The notes beneath the pieces were generated by a model. The model was given only the letters and a program-made list of their open reading frames with translations. It was not told the origin of the DNA and ran no database searches. Positions 24,740 to 32,296 of a stretch of 45,919 nucleotides of DNA are shown here, piece after piece. The stretch lies in contig CAYTCZ010000012.1 of assembly GCA_964436315.1 (NCBI GenBank), positions 1 to 45,919 of the forward strand. Direction: 5' to 3'. The DNA is from CAYTCZ01 sp964436315 (GTDB lineage Bacteria > Actinomycetota > Thermoleophilia > Gaiellales > Gaiellaceae). How positions within the stretch are numbered: the first letter of the stretch is position 1; each line of letters begins with the position of its first letter. The position numbers and the translations under genes were made by a program.

Positions 24740-24992
24740 GGTCATCGTTCACGGCTACGTCCAGGGCGTGTTCTTTCGCGACACGACGTGTCGCCGCGCG
24801 CTCGAACTCGGAGTCTCGGGGTGGGTTCGGAACACGTGGGACGGGACCGTCGAGGCGGTGTTCGAGGGCGAGGATCAGGACGTCGAGGCCATGGTCGCGT
24901 TCGTGCATCGAGGCCCGCGCCACGCGAAGGTCGACCGGGTCGAAGTGTTCTCCGAGGAGCCGGAGGGGCTTCGGGGCTTCGATATTCGTTAG
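24726..24992 (+). CDS. acyP: Acylphosphatase
   Basis: Acylphosphatase hydrolyses the carboxyl-phosphate bond of acyl phosphates. This 88-residue protein has the signature GYVQGVFFRDTTCRRA with the phosphate-binding Arg18, and GVSGWVRNTWDGTVEAVFEG with catalytic Asn36, followed by GPRHAKVDRVEV. Start GTG at 24726 lies inside the MFS 3' end. It converges on guaA with 16 bp between, and no terminator hairpin is visible. Confidence 0.93.
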   Translation: MRRRRVIVHGYVQGVFFRDTTCRRALELGVSGWVRNTWDGTVEAVFEGEDQDVEAMVAFVHRGPRHAKVDRVEVFSEEPEGLRGFDIR

Positions 24993-25008
24993 CCCGACCG
25001 CGCTGTCT

Positions 25009-26589
25009 CTACTCCCATTCGATCGTTGCCGGCGGCTTCGACGAGATATCAAGGGCGACGCGATTCACCTCGGCGATCTCGTTGATGATTCGGCTGGAGA
25101 TTGTCTCGAGGAGGTCGTAGGGGAGGCGCGCCCAGTCGGCTGTCATCGCGTCTTCCGAGGTCACCGCCCTGATGATGATCGGATGGGCGTACGTCCGCTC
25201 ATCGCCCTGGACGCCGACCGACCGAATGGCGGGGAGAACGCAGAAACATTGCCAGAGCTCGCGGTAGAGGCCTGCCCGGCGAATTTCCTCCTGGAGGATC
25301 GCGTCGGCTGCTCGAAGCGTGTCGAGTCTGTCCTGCGTTACGTCGCCGATGATTCGGATCGCGAGTCCTGGTCCCGGGAACGGCTGACGCCAGACCATCG
25401 CTTCGGGCATGCCCAGCTCCTCGCCGACCCGACGGACCTCGTCCTTGAACAGCATCCTCAGGGGCTCGACAAGCTCGAGTGCCATGTCTTCGGGCAGACC
25501 ACCGACATTGTGGTGGGACTTGATCGTCGCCGCGACACCCTCCGTCGAACCGCCGGATTCGATGACGTCGGAGTAGAGAGTGCCCTGGACGAGGAACCGG
25601 ATTGCGCCGAGTCGGTCCGACTCCTGTTCGAACACACGGATGAACTCCTCGCCGATGCGTTTGCGTTTGTCCTCGGGATCTGTGACTCCCTGTAGGCGTC
25701 CGAGGAAGCGCTCGCGAGCGTTGACGTGTACGAGCGGCACACGGAAATGGCGCTCGAACGTCTCGACGACCTGAGCGGCCTCTCCTCTTCTGAGCAGTCC
25801 GTGATCGACGAACACGCAGGTCAGCTGATCGCCGACCGCTTTATGAACAAGGAGTGCTGCCACGGCCGAATCGACTCCTCCGGAGAGCGCGCACAGAACC
25901 CGCTCGCGTCCGACCTGAGCAGCGATGCGAGCGGTCTCTTCCTCAATCACCGCAGCTGCCGTCCAGCTCGGCGGGGCGTCGGCGACGCGGTACAGGAAGT
26001 TCTTGAGCATCTCCATTCCGCCCGGGGTGTGGACGACCTCGGGGTGAAACTGAACGCCGAAGATCTTGTTCGATTGGTCCTCGAAGGCGGCGATCGGAGT
26101 AGACGGAGACGAGGCTACTACCCGCGCTCCGCGTGGCGGCTCGGCCACAGAGTCCCGGTGACTCATCCAACAGGTCTGCTCATCAGGGAGACCGGCGAAG
26201 AGGGCGCTCGCTCCGTCGCTCTGAAGGTCTGCCTTGCCGAACTCGGAAAGGCCGGTCCGTTCAACCGCGCCACCAAACTCCTGCGCGAGCAGCTGCATGC
26301 CGTAGCAAATGCCGAGAACCGGAATTCCCAAGTCGAACAGGGCCGGGTCGACCCGCGGCGCACCATCAGCGTAGACCGATGCCGGCCCCCCGCTCAGGAC
26401 AAGGGCACGCGCGTCGCGCGCGCGGACATCGGCGGGCGAGATCGTGTGCTGAACGAGTTCGGAGTAGACGCGGCACTCGCGGATTCGACGAGCAATGAGT
26501 TGTGAGTACTGACCACCGAGGTCGAGAACGAGCACCGGACGGTCCTCGGCGCTCGCTTCCGGCGTCGGGAGCGGAACGACGTTAGCCAT
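25009..26589 (-). CDS. guaA: GMP synthase (glutamine-hydrolysing)
   Basis: GuaA aminates XMP to GMP. The 526-residue protein has an N-terminal class I amidotransferase domain (GICYGMQLLA with Cys95, GVQFHPEVVHT). The PP-loop ATP pyrophosphatase domain (LCALSGGVDSAVAALL) follows, then the dimerisation domain ending PPATIEWE, with KSHHNVGGLPEDM and WRQPFPGPGLAIRI in order. It follows guaB by 38 bp and the two probably form one operon. GGTGG just before the ATG is a possible ribosome site. Confidence 0.96.
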   Translation of the reverse strand: MANVVPLPTPEASAEDRPVLVLDLGGQYSQLIARRIRECRVYSELVQHTISPADVRARDARALVLSGGPASVYADGAPRVDPALFDLGIPVLGICYGMQLLAQEFGGAVERTGLSEFGKADLQSDGASALFAGLPDEQTCWMSHRDSVAEPPRGARVVASSPSTPIAAFEDQSNKIFGVQFHPEVVHTPGGMEMLKNFLYRVADAPPSWTAAAVIEEETARIAAQVGRERVLCALSGGVDSAVAALLVHKAVGDQLTCVFVDHGLLRRGEAAQVVETFERHFRVPLVHVNARERFLGRLQGVTDPEDKRKRIGEEFIRVFEQESDRLGAIRFLVQGTLYSDVIESGGSTEGVAATIKSHHNVGGLPEDMALELVEPLRMLFKDEVRRVGEELGMPEAMVWRQPFPGPGLAIRIIGDVTQDRLDTLRAADAILQEEIRRAGLYRELWQCFCVLPAIRSVGVQGDERTYAHPIIIRAVTSEDAMTADWARLPYDLLETISSRIINEIAEVNRVALDISSKPPATIEWE

Positions 26590-26627
26590 CCGCTACCACC
26601 GCTGACGCTCGTCGCCTCGTCAAACGG

Positions 26628-28172
26628 TCAGGGCAGCTGGTAGTTGGGCGATTCCTTCGAGATCGCGACGTCATGGGGATGACTCTCGCGTTGACCGGCA
26701 GCGGTTGTACGAACGAAGCCGGTTTCGGTCTTCATGACGCCGATAGTCGATGCCCCGCAGTAGCCCATCGCCTGGCGGAGCCCGCCAATGAGCTGATGGA
26801 GGACATTCGTGAGCGGGCCCTTGTACGTCACCCGGCCTTCGATTCCCTCTGGGACCAGCTTCGAGAGCTCGTCGACGTCCTCCTGGAAGTAACGATCCTT
26901 CGAGTAGGAGCGCGCCTTCATCGCTCCGACGGAGCCCATCCCCCGATATTCCTTCACTCGCTCGCCTTGGTAGAGAACGACATCCCCGGGGCTCTCATCG
27001 GTTCCGGCCAGCAGACTTCCGAGCATCGCGGCGTCCGCACCAGCGGCGATCGCCTTGGCGAGGTCGCCAGAGAACTGCATCCCGCCGTCCGCGATGACCG
27101 GAATGTCGTATCGGGCCGCCGCGTGAGTGCAGTCGTAGATCGCCGTTACCTGAGGAACTCCGACTCCTGCGACCACTCGAGTGGTGCAGATCGACCCGGG
27201 CCCGATGCCGACCTTGATGGCATCGGCGCCGGCGTCGATCAACGCCTCGGCGGCTTCGGCGGTTGCGATGTTTCCGGCGACGAGCGGAACGTCGGTTTGA
27301 GACCTCAGCCGCCGCACCGTCTCGAGCACTCCGCGCGAGTGGCCATGCGACGTGTCGACGACCAGGAAGTCGACGTCTTCTTGAATCAGGGCGGCTGCGC
27401 GATCGTACGCGTCGGCACCGGTCCCGACCGCTGCTCCGACTCGGAGACGACCCTGCTCGTCCTTCGTCGCGAGGGGGAACTGTATTCGTTTCTGGATGTC
27501 TTTGACCGTGATGAGCCCTTTGAGAAAGCCGTCTGCGTCCACCACCGGGAGCTTTTCGATCTTGTGTCGGCGCAGAACCTCGCGGGCCTCATCAAGTGTT
27601 GTCCCCACCGGAACTGTGACGAGATTCCGACGGGTCATCAGGGTTGCAATGGAGCGACTGGTGTCGGTCTCAAAGCGCAGATCTCGGTTCGTCAGAATGC
27701 CGACCAGCCGACCAGACTCGTCGGTGATCGGGACGCCCGAGATGTGGTACTTCGCCATGAGCTCCATGGCTTCGGCGACCGGCTCCTCGGGGCGAAGCGT
27801 CACCGGCTCCACGATCATCCCCGACTCCGACCGCTTGACCTTATCGACCTCCTCGACCTGATCGTCGACCGAGAGGTTCCGATGAATGACGCCGACGCCG
27901 CCTTCTCGGGCAAGTGCAATTGCCATCCGCGCTTCGGTCACCGTATCCATTGCGGCTGAGATGACCGGGATGTTCAGGTTGATCGTCCGCGTGAGGCGTG
28001 TCCGAGTCGAGACCTCGTCCGGCAGGACAGCGGACTCAGCCGGGACGAGCAGTACGTCATCGAAGGTCAGCCCCTCTTTGCCGAACCTGCGCTCGAGCGC
28101 AAGCAGACGCTCGAGGCCCAGGGGACTGACCTGCTCAACATCCACGAATCGAGACTCCACCCTTTCGCTCAC
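26628..28172 (-). CDS. guaB: Inosine-5'-monophosphate dehydrogenase
   Basis: GuaB oxidises IMP to XMP. The 514-residue protein has LTFDDVLLVPAES, two CBS domains (about residues 115-235), the catalytic loop VGIGPGSICTTRVVAGVGVPQ, the GMGSVGAM phosphate site and the mobile flap YSKDRYFQEDV. Compared with most homologs it has about 25-30 extra residues before LTFDDVLL, so the GTG at 28172 may be too early. No ribosome site distinguishes the options. Confidence 0.95.
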   Translation of the reverse strand: MSERVESRFVDVEQVSPLGLERLLALERRFGKEGLTFDDVLLVPAESAVLPDEVSTRTRLTRTINLNIPVISAAMDTVTEARMAIALAREGGVGVIHRNLSVDDQVEEVDKVKRSESGMIVEPVTLRPEEPVAEAMELMAKYHISGVPITDESGRLVGILTNRDLRFETDTSRSIATLMTRRNLVTVPVGTTLDEAREVLRRHKIEKLPVVDADGFLKGLITVKDIQKRIQFPLATKDEQGRLRVGAAVGTGADAYDRAAALIQEDVDFLVVDTSHGHSRGVLETVRRLRSQTDVPLVAGNIATAEAAEALIDAGADAIKVGIGPGSICTTRVVAGVGVPQVTAIYDCTHAAARYDIPVIADGGMQFSGDLAKAIAAGADAAMLGSLLAGTDESPGDVVLYQGERVKEYRGMGSVGAMKARSYSKDRYFQEDVDELSKLVPEGIEGRVTYKGPLTNVLHQLIGGLRQAMGYCGASTIGVMKTETGFVRTTAAGQRESHPHDVAISKESPNYQLP

Positions 28173-28276
28173 CAGGCGCTCGCGAAATCGAGAATTCCCT
28201 CGCGCTCGCCCGGTTCAGCGTCATCGTCTCGATCGTACCACCACGCGCTGACACTGTGAGGTGAATTTTTCAGCGC

Positions 28277-28330
28277 GCGGCCGGGCGCTGCGGTTAGGAG
28301 ACCGCGGCCGGGCGCTGCGGTTAGGAGACC
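28277..28330. repeat. Perfect 27-bp tandem duplication at the 3' end of the sugar kinase gene
   Basis: Positions 28277-28303 and 28304-28330 are identical. The second copy covers the last two codons and the stop of the kinase gene, and the first lies just beyond it on the minus strand. The remaining 104 bp up to guaB hold no gene. Confidence 0.9.
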
Positions 28331-29283
28331 TCGCCTCCAACCCGGTCGAGTTCCTCGATCGTGACCAACTCTGCGAGTCTGTTCAGCTCGCGGATATCGA
28401 AGCGCCCGGGGCCCGCCTCGAGTACCGAGGCAGCACCCGCGGCGACGCCGTTTCGGAGAGCCTCCTCGGGTGAGTGATCGTTGTGGAGCGCCGCGAGGAA
28501 CGCAGCGAGGAGAGTGTCGCCGGCGCCCACCACCGAGACAGCTTCGAGTTCCGGCGCGCGTGCGTGGAGACGTCGTTTCTTTCTGCCTTCGCGAAGCCGA
28601 GCGTAACACCCCGTCTCGTATGTGATGAGGACATTGCGTGGCCCTCGTCCCGAGATCTCATCCAACGCTGCTTCGGTCTCCTCCTCGTCGGTGAACTCGT
28701 GGCCGACGAGCGCCTCTGCCTCGCGCAGGTTGGGAGAAACGAGAAACGGTTTGGCCTCGACGCCCAGGCGCAACGCTTCTCCCTCTGCATCGAGGACCGT
28801 CCGCAGTTGCGTCTTGTTGGCCTCGCGGATCAGTTCCGCGTAGATATTCGGGTCGACTCCGCGAGGCAGGGACCCTGCAAAGACGACATAGTCCGCACTC
28901 TGGCTGAAGTGGGAGAGCTTGTCCCCGAGCTCAACCAGCTCCTGCTCGGCGACCTCCGGACCCCACTCGTAGATCTCGGTCAGCACATTCGTGGTCGGAT
29001 CGAGCAGCACGGTCGAGGTGCGCGATTCCTCGTCGATGCGCACGAAGTCGTTGAGGATCCCGTCGTTCGTCAGGTCCTCGACGATGAGTGTCCCGGTCCG
29101 CCCTCCCGCGAGACCGGTGCAAATCGTCGGAACATCAAGGCGCTTCAGCGCTCGAGCGACGTTGATGCCCTTTCCGCCGGAGCTTGCGAAGCTGTCGCTC
29201 GCCCGATGCCGGTGTCCGATCTGCAGGTTCGGAACCAGCAGAGTCCGATCCATGGCGGCGTTCAGGGTGACGGTGACGATCAA
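28321..29283 (-). CDS. PfkB-family hexose kinase (1-phosphofructokinase/tagatose-6-phosphate kinase type)
   Basis: The 320-residue protein has the ribokinase-fold signatures of the 1-phosphofructokinase branch: VTLNAAMDRTL at the start, SGGKGINVARALKRL, VFAGSLPRGVD in the middle and VVGAGDTLLAAFLAAL carrying the catalytic Asp. It would phosphorylate a sugar phosphate with ATP; no PTS genes are nearby to name the sugar. The start is TTG at 29283, in a TTGA overlap with the carboxypeptidase stop. A longer reading is only antisense to unrelated sequence. Confidence 0.88.
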   Translation of the reverse strand: MIVTVTLNAAMDRTLLVPNLQIGHRHRASDSFASSGGKGINVARALKRLDVPTICTGLAGGRTGTLIVEDLTNDGILNDFVRIDEESRTSTVLLDPTTNVLTEIYEWGPEVAEQELVELGDKLSHFSQSADYVVFAGSLPRGVDPNIYAELIREANKTQLRTVLDAEGEALRLGVEAKPFLVSPNLREAEALVGHEFTDEEETEAALDEISGRGPRNVLITYETGCYARLREGRKKRRLHARAPELEAVSVVGAGDTLLAAFLAALHNDHSPEEALRNGVAAGAASVLEAGPGRFDIRELNRLAELVTIEELDRVGGEVS

Positions 29284-30437
29284 AACAGTGCCCCAAAGAG
29301 ACGGCCGAGCATCGAGCCTGCGTGATCCAAAGCGCGCGCAGCGTACCATCGGAGTCGCTCGGGCAAGCTGGGGGTCGGAACGTCCGAGGCGGCAACGAGT
29401 GGTCGGCAAAGGGGTTTGTTCCCGTGATCGAGGCACACCTCCCCGAGCGGCTGGCCTTCCTTCACCGGCAGGTGTGCAACCGTTGGAGCGACGACGGTTT
29501 CGGTGAGTGGCATGCCGAGGCGGGTCACGCGATAGGCGTCCTCCGTCGTCACCAGTTCGAGTGGCTCATCCGAAAACGGTACGTCGACGGTCGCGTAGAC
29601 CCTCTCTGCCTCGACGAGTCCCACTCGTCCGTACTGCTCGAGCCCCCAGTCGAGAAGTGACTCGAGGTCGGCATTTCGCTCTTCACGTGTCTGGCCTCCA
29701 AGCAGAACGGCATAGATCGTCACGCCCTCTCGTCGCGTCGCAGCGACTTGGCTCCAGCCTGCGTCGTTTGTCTGCCCGGTCTTGACCCCGATCGTGCCGC
29801 GGAAGGAGCGCAGCAGATCGTTGGTTGTCTCGAGCGTACGCCCGCCGGTGATCTCGGCGCGCTTCGTTCTGACGAGCTTGCGAATGAGCGGCTTGCGCAT
29901 TGCTGCTCGCGCCACGGTGAGGACGTCTCTTGCCGACGAGAAGTGGCCTTCCGTGTCGAGACCATCCGGCCGGACGTACGCCGTGTTCCTAAGGCCAAGG
30001 TCCTCCGCTCGCTCGTTCATCATCCCCACGAAGCGCCGGACGCTTCCGTTGCCTGCATGAGCCGCGAGCGCCCAGGCGGCATCGTTCGCGCTCTGAATGA
30101 GCGTGGCCGCCAGGAGTTCGCGAGCCGGCAACTCCTCGCCGGCTTCCAAAAAGATTGACGCCTCGCCGACTCCTGCTGCGCCCCGACCCACCCGCACGGT
30201 CTCGTTCGGCTGAACGTGATCAACCGCAGTCAGGGCCGTCATGAGCTTCGTGATGCTCGCGATCGCAAGGCGTGCATCGGCGTTTCGCTCGTAGAGGACC
30301 TCACCCGTCGCACCGTTCGCCACGATGACCGCGTCGGCCGACACTTGGGGTGCAGGAGAACCAGCATCCGCCGCGACCGCGCTCGCAGGCGCGAGCGCGA
30401 GAACCATCAAGAAGAACACGACGGTGCGGCCAACCAC
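29280..30437 (-). CDS. D-alanyl-D-alanine carboxypeptidase (S11, PBP5-like)
   Basis: This secreted penicillin-binding protein trims the terminal D-Ala of peptidoglycan stem peptides. It has a signal peptide (residues 1-23, cleavage near AVAADA) and the three catalytic motifs SITK (61-64), SAN (116-118) and KTG (219-221). A beta-rich C-terminal domain follows. The last 30 residues (ERLRWYAARALDHAGSMLGR) form a likely amphipathic membrane anchor as in PBP5. The start is GTG at 30437, with TACACT eight bases upstream and no Shine-Dalgarno. Confidence 0.93.
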   Translation of the reverse strand: MVGRTVVFFLMVLALAPASAVAADAGSPAPQVSADAVIVANGATGEVLYERNADARLAIASITKLMTALTAVDHVQPNETVRVGRGAAGVGEASIFLEAGEELPARELLAATLIQSANDAAWALAAHAGNGSVRRFVGMMNERAEDLGLRNTAYVRPDGLDTEGHFSSARDVLTVARAAMRKPLIRKLVRTKRAEITGGRTLETTNDLLRSFRGTIGVKTGQTNDAGWSQVAATRREGVTIYAVLLGGQTREERNADLESLLDWGLEQYGRVGLVEAERVYATVDVPFSDEPLELVTTEDAYRVTRLGMPLTETVVAPTVAHLPVKEGQPLGEVCLDHGNKPLCRPLVAASDVPTPSLPERLRWYAARALDHAGSMLGRLFGALF

Positions 30438-30445
30438 GGCCTGAC

Positions 30446-30451
30446 AGTGTA
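30446..30451 (-). promoter_or_regulatory. Candidate -10 (TACACT) for D-Ala-D-Ala carboxypeptidase gene
   Basis: On the minus strand TACACT is followed by GTCAGGCC and then the GTG at 30437. Confidence 0.35.
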
Positions 30452-30467
30452 GGGATCGCCACGAGAC

Positions 30468-30473
30468 TAGAAT
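30468..30473 (+). promoter_or_regulatory. Candidate -10 (TAGAAT) for gene at 30482
   Basis: TAGAAT matches the -10 consensus at five of six positions and ends eight bases before the ATG at 30482. Confidence 0.45.
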
Positions 30474-30481
30474 CAGTTGTG

Positions 30482-30850
30482 ATGTCGCGAATCGAGCGCA
30501 GGACAGCTCCGAGCGAAACCACCGGCGTCGAGCGTTCGGTTGAAGTACGCGTGGGATCGCTCGGTGGGTTCGAGCTCCGTCCGACGCGACTCTTCGTCTG
30601 GTCGGGCGAAGAACGCCAACAGAAGGAGCGGGTCGTTTCGCTCGGCAGCGAACCGCGGAGCCTCGACATGGCGCGCCGCGAACGGGAACTGCGCGCGGGA
30701 TCGGTCTCCATGCGAACGTTCGGCAACCCGCTCATGACCGCCGCGCTCGCGAGTGTTCACGCGGTTCGAAAGCTCGCGGACGAGTTCAACCGCGACATCG
30801 ACATCGACGAGCCCGAGAGGCCGGCGAAGAGGCGAGAGCCGAAGCAGTAA
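30482..30850 (+). CDS. Hypothetical 122-aa protein
   Basis: I do not recognise this protein. It is strongly charged (many Arg and Glu), has a short predicted beta-rich start (VERSVEVRVGSLGGFELRPTRLFVW) and a C-terminal helix with Asp/Glu and Lys/Arg clusters. There is no signal peptide or membrane span. The ATG at 30482 is favoured because a good TAGAAT hexamer ends eight bases upstream and the divergent carboxypeptidase gene starts just 44 bp away. Overlapping minus-strand readings exist but look compositionally less protein-like. Confidence 0.5.
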   Translation: MSRIERRTAPSETTGVERSVEVRVGSLGGFELRPTRLFVWSGEERQQKERVVSLGSEPRSLDMARRERELRAGSVSMRTFGNPLMTAALASVHAVRKLADEFNRDIDIDEPERPAKRREPKQ

Positions 30851-30941
30851 CAGCTTCGGATTGTCGCGAGACGAACGATCGGACCGGATGCAGGTGCAAG
30901 AGGCTCTCAGGGCACTCGGGCGTCGTCGGGCTGTCTGCGGA

Positions 30942-30958
30942 GCCGGGCTCCGCCCGGC
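30942..30958. repeat. GC hairpin (GCCGGGC-TCC-GCCCGGC) between convergent genes
   Basis: A perfect 7-bp stem with a 3-base loop sits in the 130-bp gap between the unknown gene and the LysM gene. Read on the minus strand (GCCGGGCGGAGCCCGGCTCCGC), it matches the copy at 18297 at 20 of 22 positions. No T-run follows, so a classical terminator is unlikely. Confidence 0.65.
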
Positions 30959-30980
30959 GGACGGGGGAAGCCTTCGAGTG

Positions 30981-31388
30981 TCACGAGACCCGGATTCGAG
31001 AGCCTGTGGTCAAAGTCAGGGGGTCAATGTCCGGGTTGAGCTCGAGCAAGGCCACGACCGTCGTGTCAAACCGGGCCGCGATCGACTCGAGCGTGTCTCC
31101 TGACTGGACGCGATAGAACTCTTTCGCGGTGCTTCCGGTGCCTTCCGTCTCGGTCAATTCTTCGGTCTCGAGGGCCGCAGAAGTGTCATCGTCCACCGCG
31201 GCAGCACCGGCGGTTGCGGCTGCGGGCGTGGGCTCCGGCGTTGTCTGCTCATCACTGTTCAGCCCGTCGAATGAGCTCTGCACGATGAGCACGAGGATCG
31301 TAACTGCGGCGAAGAACACCACCGGAGCAACGAGGCGTGCGCCCCAGCTTCGTGAGCGGTACTGATTCACCAGCCTGACGCTCCCCAT
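30981..31388 (-). CDS. Membrane-anchored LysM-domain protein
   Basis: The 135-residue protein has a basic N-terminus, one membrane span (about residues 19-38, LVAPVVFFAAVTILVLIVQS) and a flexible linker rich in Pro, Ala, Thr and Glu. A C-terminal LysM domain follows (YRVQSGDTLESIAARFDTTVVALLELNP...), which binds peptidoglycan. The arrangement suggests an extracytoplasmic wall-binding anchor. The ATG at 31388 overlaps the pyrF 3' end by 22 bp and is preferred over a longer reading that lies entirely within pyrF. Confidence 0.85.
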   Translation of the reverse strand: MGSVRLVNQYRSRSWGARLVAPVVFFAAVTILVLIVQSSFDGLNSDEQTTPEPTPAAATAGAAAVDDDTSAALETEELTETEGTGSTAKEFYRVQSGDTLESIAARFDTTVVALLELNPDIDPLTLTTGSRIRVS

Positions 31389-32296
31389 ACTTCGTCCCGT
31401 AGGCGCGCCGCCTCCGCGGCCGCGGCCGTCCGCCAATCCGCGCCGTCTACGCGGAACGCATAGATCACCGAACGTGAGACGGGGACGAGCGCGCTAGCCG
31501 GACCGCTGGTGAAGGCGCGCGCGACATCCGCAGGAGTCGCTCCCTGAGCGCCGATTCCTGGAAGTAGAAGCACCGTCTGCGGCATGAGACGGCGAGCGGT
31601 TCCGACTGCTCTCGGATGTGTCGCCCCGACGACGGCGCCGACGCTCGAAAGACCCCGTTCGCCCACCAGGTCGGCTCCCCAGTCGGCGACGAGCTCGGCA
31701 ACCCGCTGCCAGACGCGCGATCCGTCGGAGAGAGGGAGGTCTTGGATGTCCGATCCACCGGCGTTCGACGTCTTGACGAGGCAGAAGATTCCACTTCCGG
31801 ACCGGCGACACGCGGCGAGGAACGGCTCGATCGAATCCTGGCCGAGGTACGGATTGATCGTAAGCGCGTCGAGCATCGGTGGCTCTTCATCCCGCTTCTC
31901 GAGGTACGCAGATGCGTACGCACGTGCCGTTGACCCGATGTCGCCCCGCTTGCCGTCCCCAATCACGAGGAGGCCCGCGTTCCGACCGTAGGCGCACACC
32001 TCCTCGAATGCTCTGATGCCGTCGGCACCGAGCGACTCGAAGAACGCGAGCTGTGGCTTGATCCCGACGACGTACGGTGCGACCGCGTCCACGAGCCCGC
32101 AGCAGAATCGAGCACAGGCTGCCGCGGCGGACGCGCGGCCGACGTGTGTGTCGCCTCTCAGCTCGACGGGAAGAAGTTCGGGGCGCGGGTCAAGGCCGAC
32201 GACGAGCTGACTTCTTTTGGCGTCGACCGCGTCGGCCAGCCTGTCCCCGAAGGTGCTCGTTCGAGGACGACTCGTGGCCTCCGAAGTGCGTGCCAT
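31367..32296 (-). CDS. pyrF: Orotidine 5'-phosphate decarboxylase (type 2)
   Basis: PyrF makes UMP from OMP. The 309-residue length and motifs QLVVGLDPRPELLP, VGIKPQLAFFESLG, LLVIGDGKRGDIGSTARAYA (catalytic Lys-Asp array), TINPYLGQDS and VLLLPGIGAQGA identify the longer type 2 enzyme. The ATG at 32296 lies 107 bp inside the 3' end of the preceding nuclease gene. TAAGCT six bases before it suggests an internal leaderless promoter, which would explain the unusual overlap. No Shine-Dalgarno is present. Confidence 0.94.
   Translation of the reverse strand: MARTSEATSRPRTSTFGDRLADAVDAKRSQLVVGLDPRPELLPVELRGDTHVGRASAAAACARFCCGLVDAVAPYVVGIKPQLAFFESLGADGIRAFEEVCAYGRNAGLLVIGDGKRGDIGSTARAYASAYLEKRDEEPPMLDALTINPYLGQDSIEPFLAACRRSGSGIFCLVKTSNAGGSDIQDLPLSDGSRVWQRVAELVADWGADLVGERGLSSVGAVVGATHPRAVGTARRLMPQTVLLLPGIGAQGATPADVARAFTSGPASALVPVSRSVIYAFRVDGADWRTAAAAEAARLRDEVWGASGW

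Noticed and set aside
23612..24745. Minus-strand ORF opposite the MFS gene
   Set aside because: Highly charged Arg/Glu translation without domains, fully antisense to a clear 11-12 span transporter.
26673..27959. Long plus-strand ORF opposite guaB
   Set aside because: Antisense shadow of guaB with no recognisable motif.
28264..28290. Rho-independent terminator after the sugar kinase gene
   Set aside because: The CAGCGC/GCGCTG hairpin is followed by A residues, not T residues, in the direction of the kinase transcript.
30942..30958. Intrinsic terminator between convergent genes
   Set aside because: The hairpin is strong but has no T-run on either side, and it belongs to a repeat family found in non-terminator positions.
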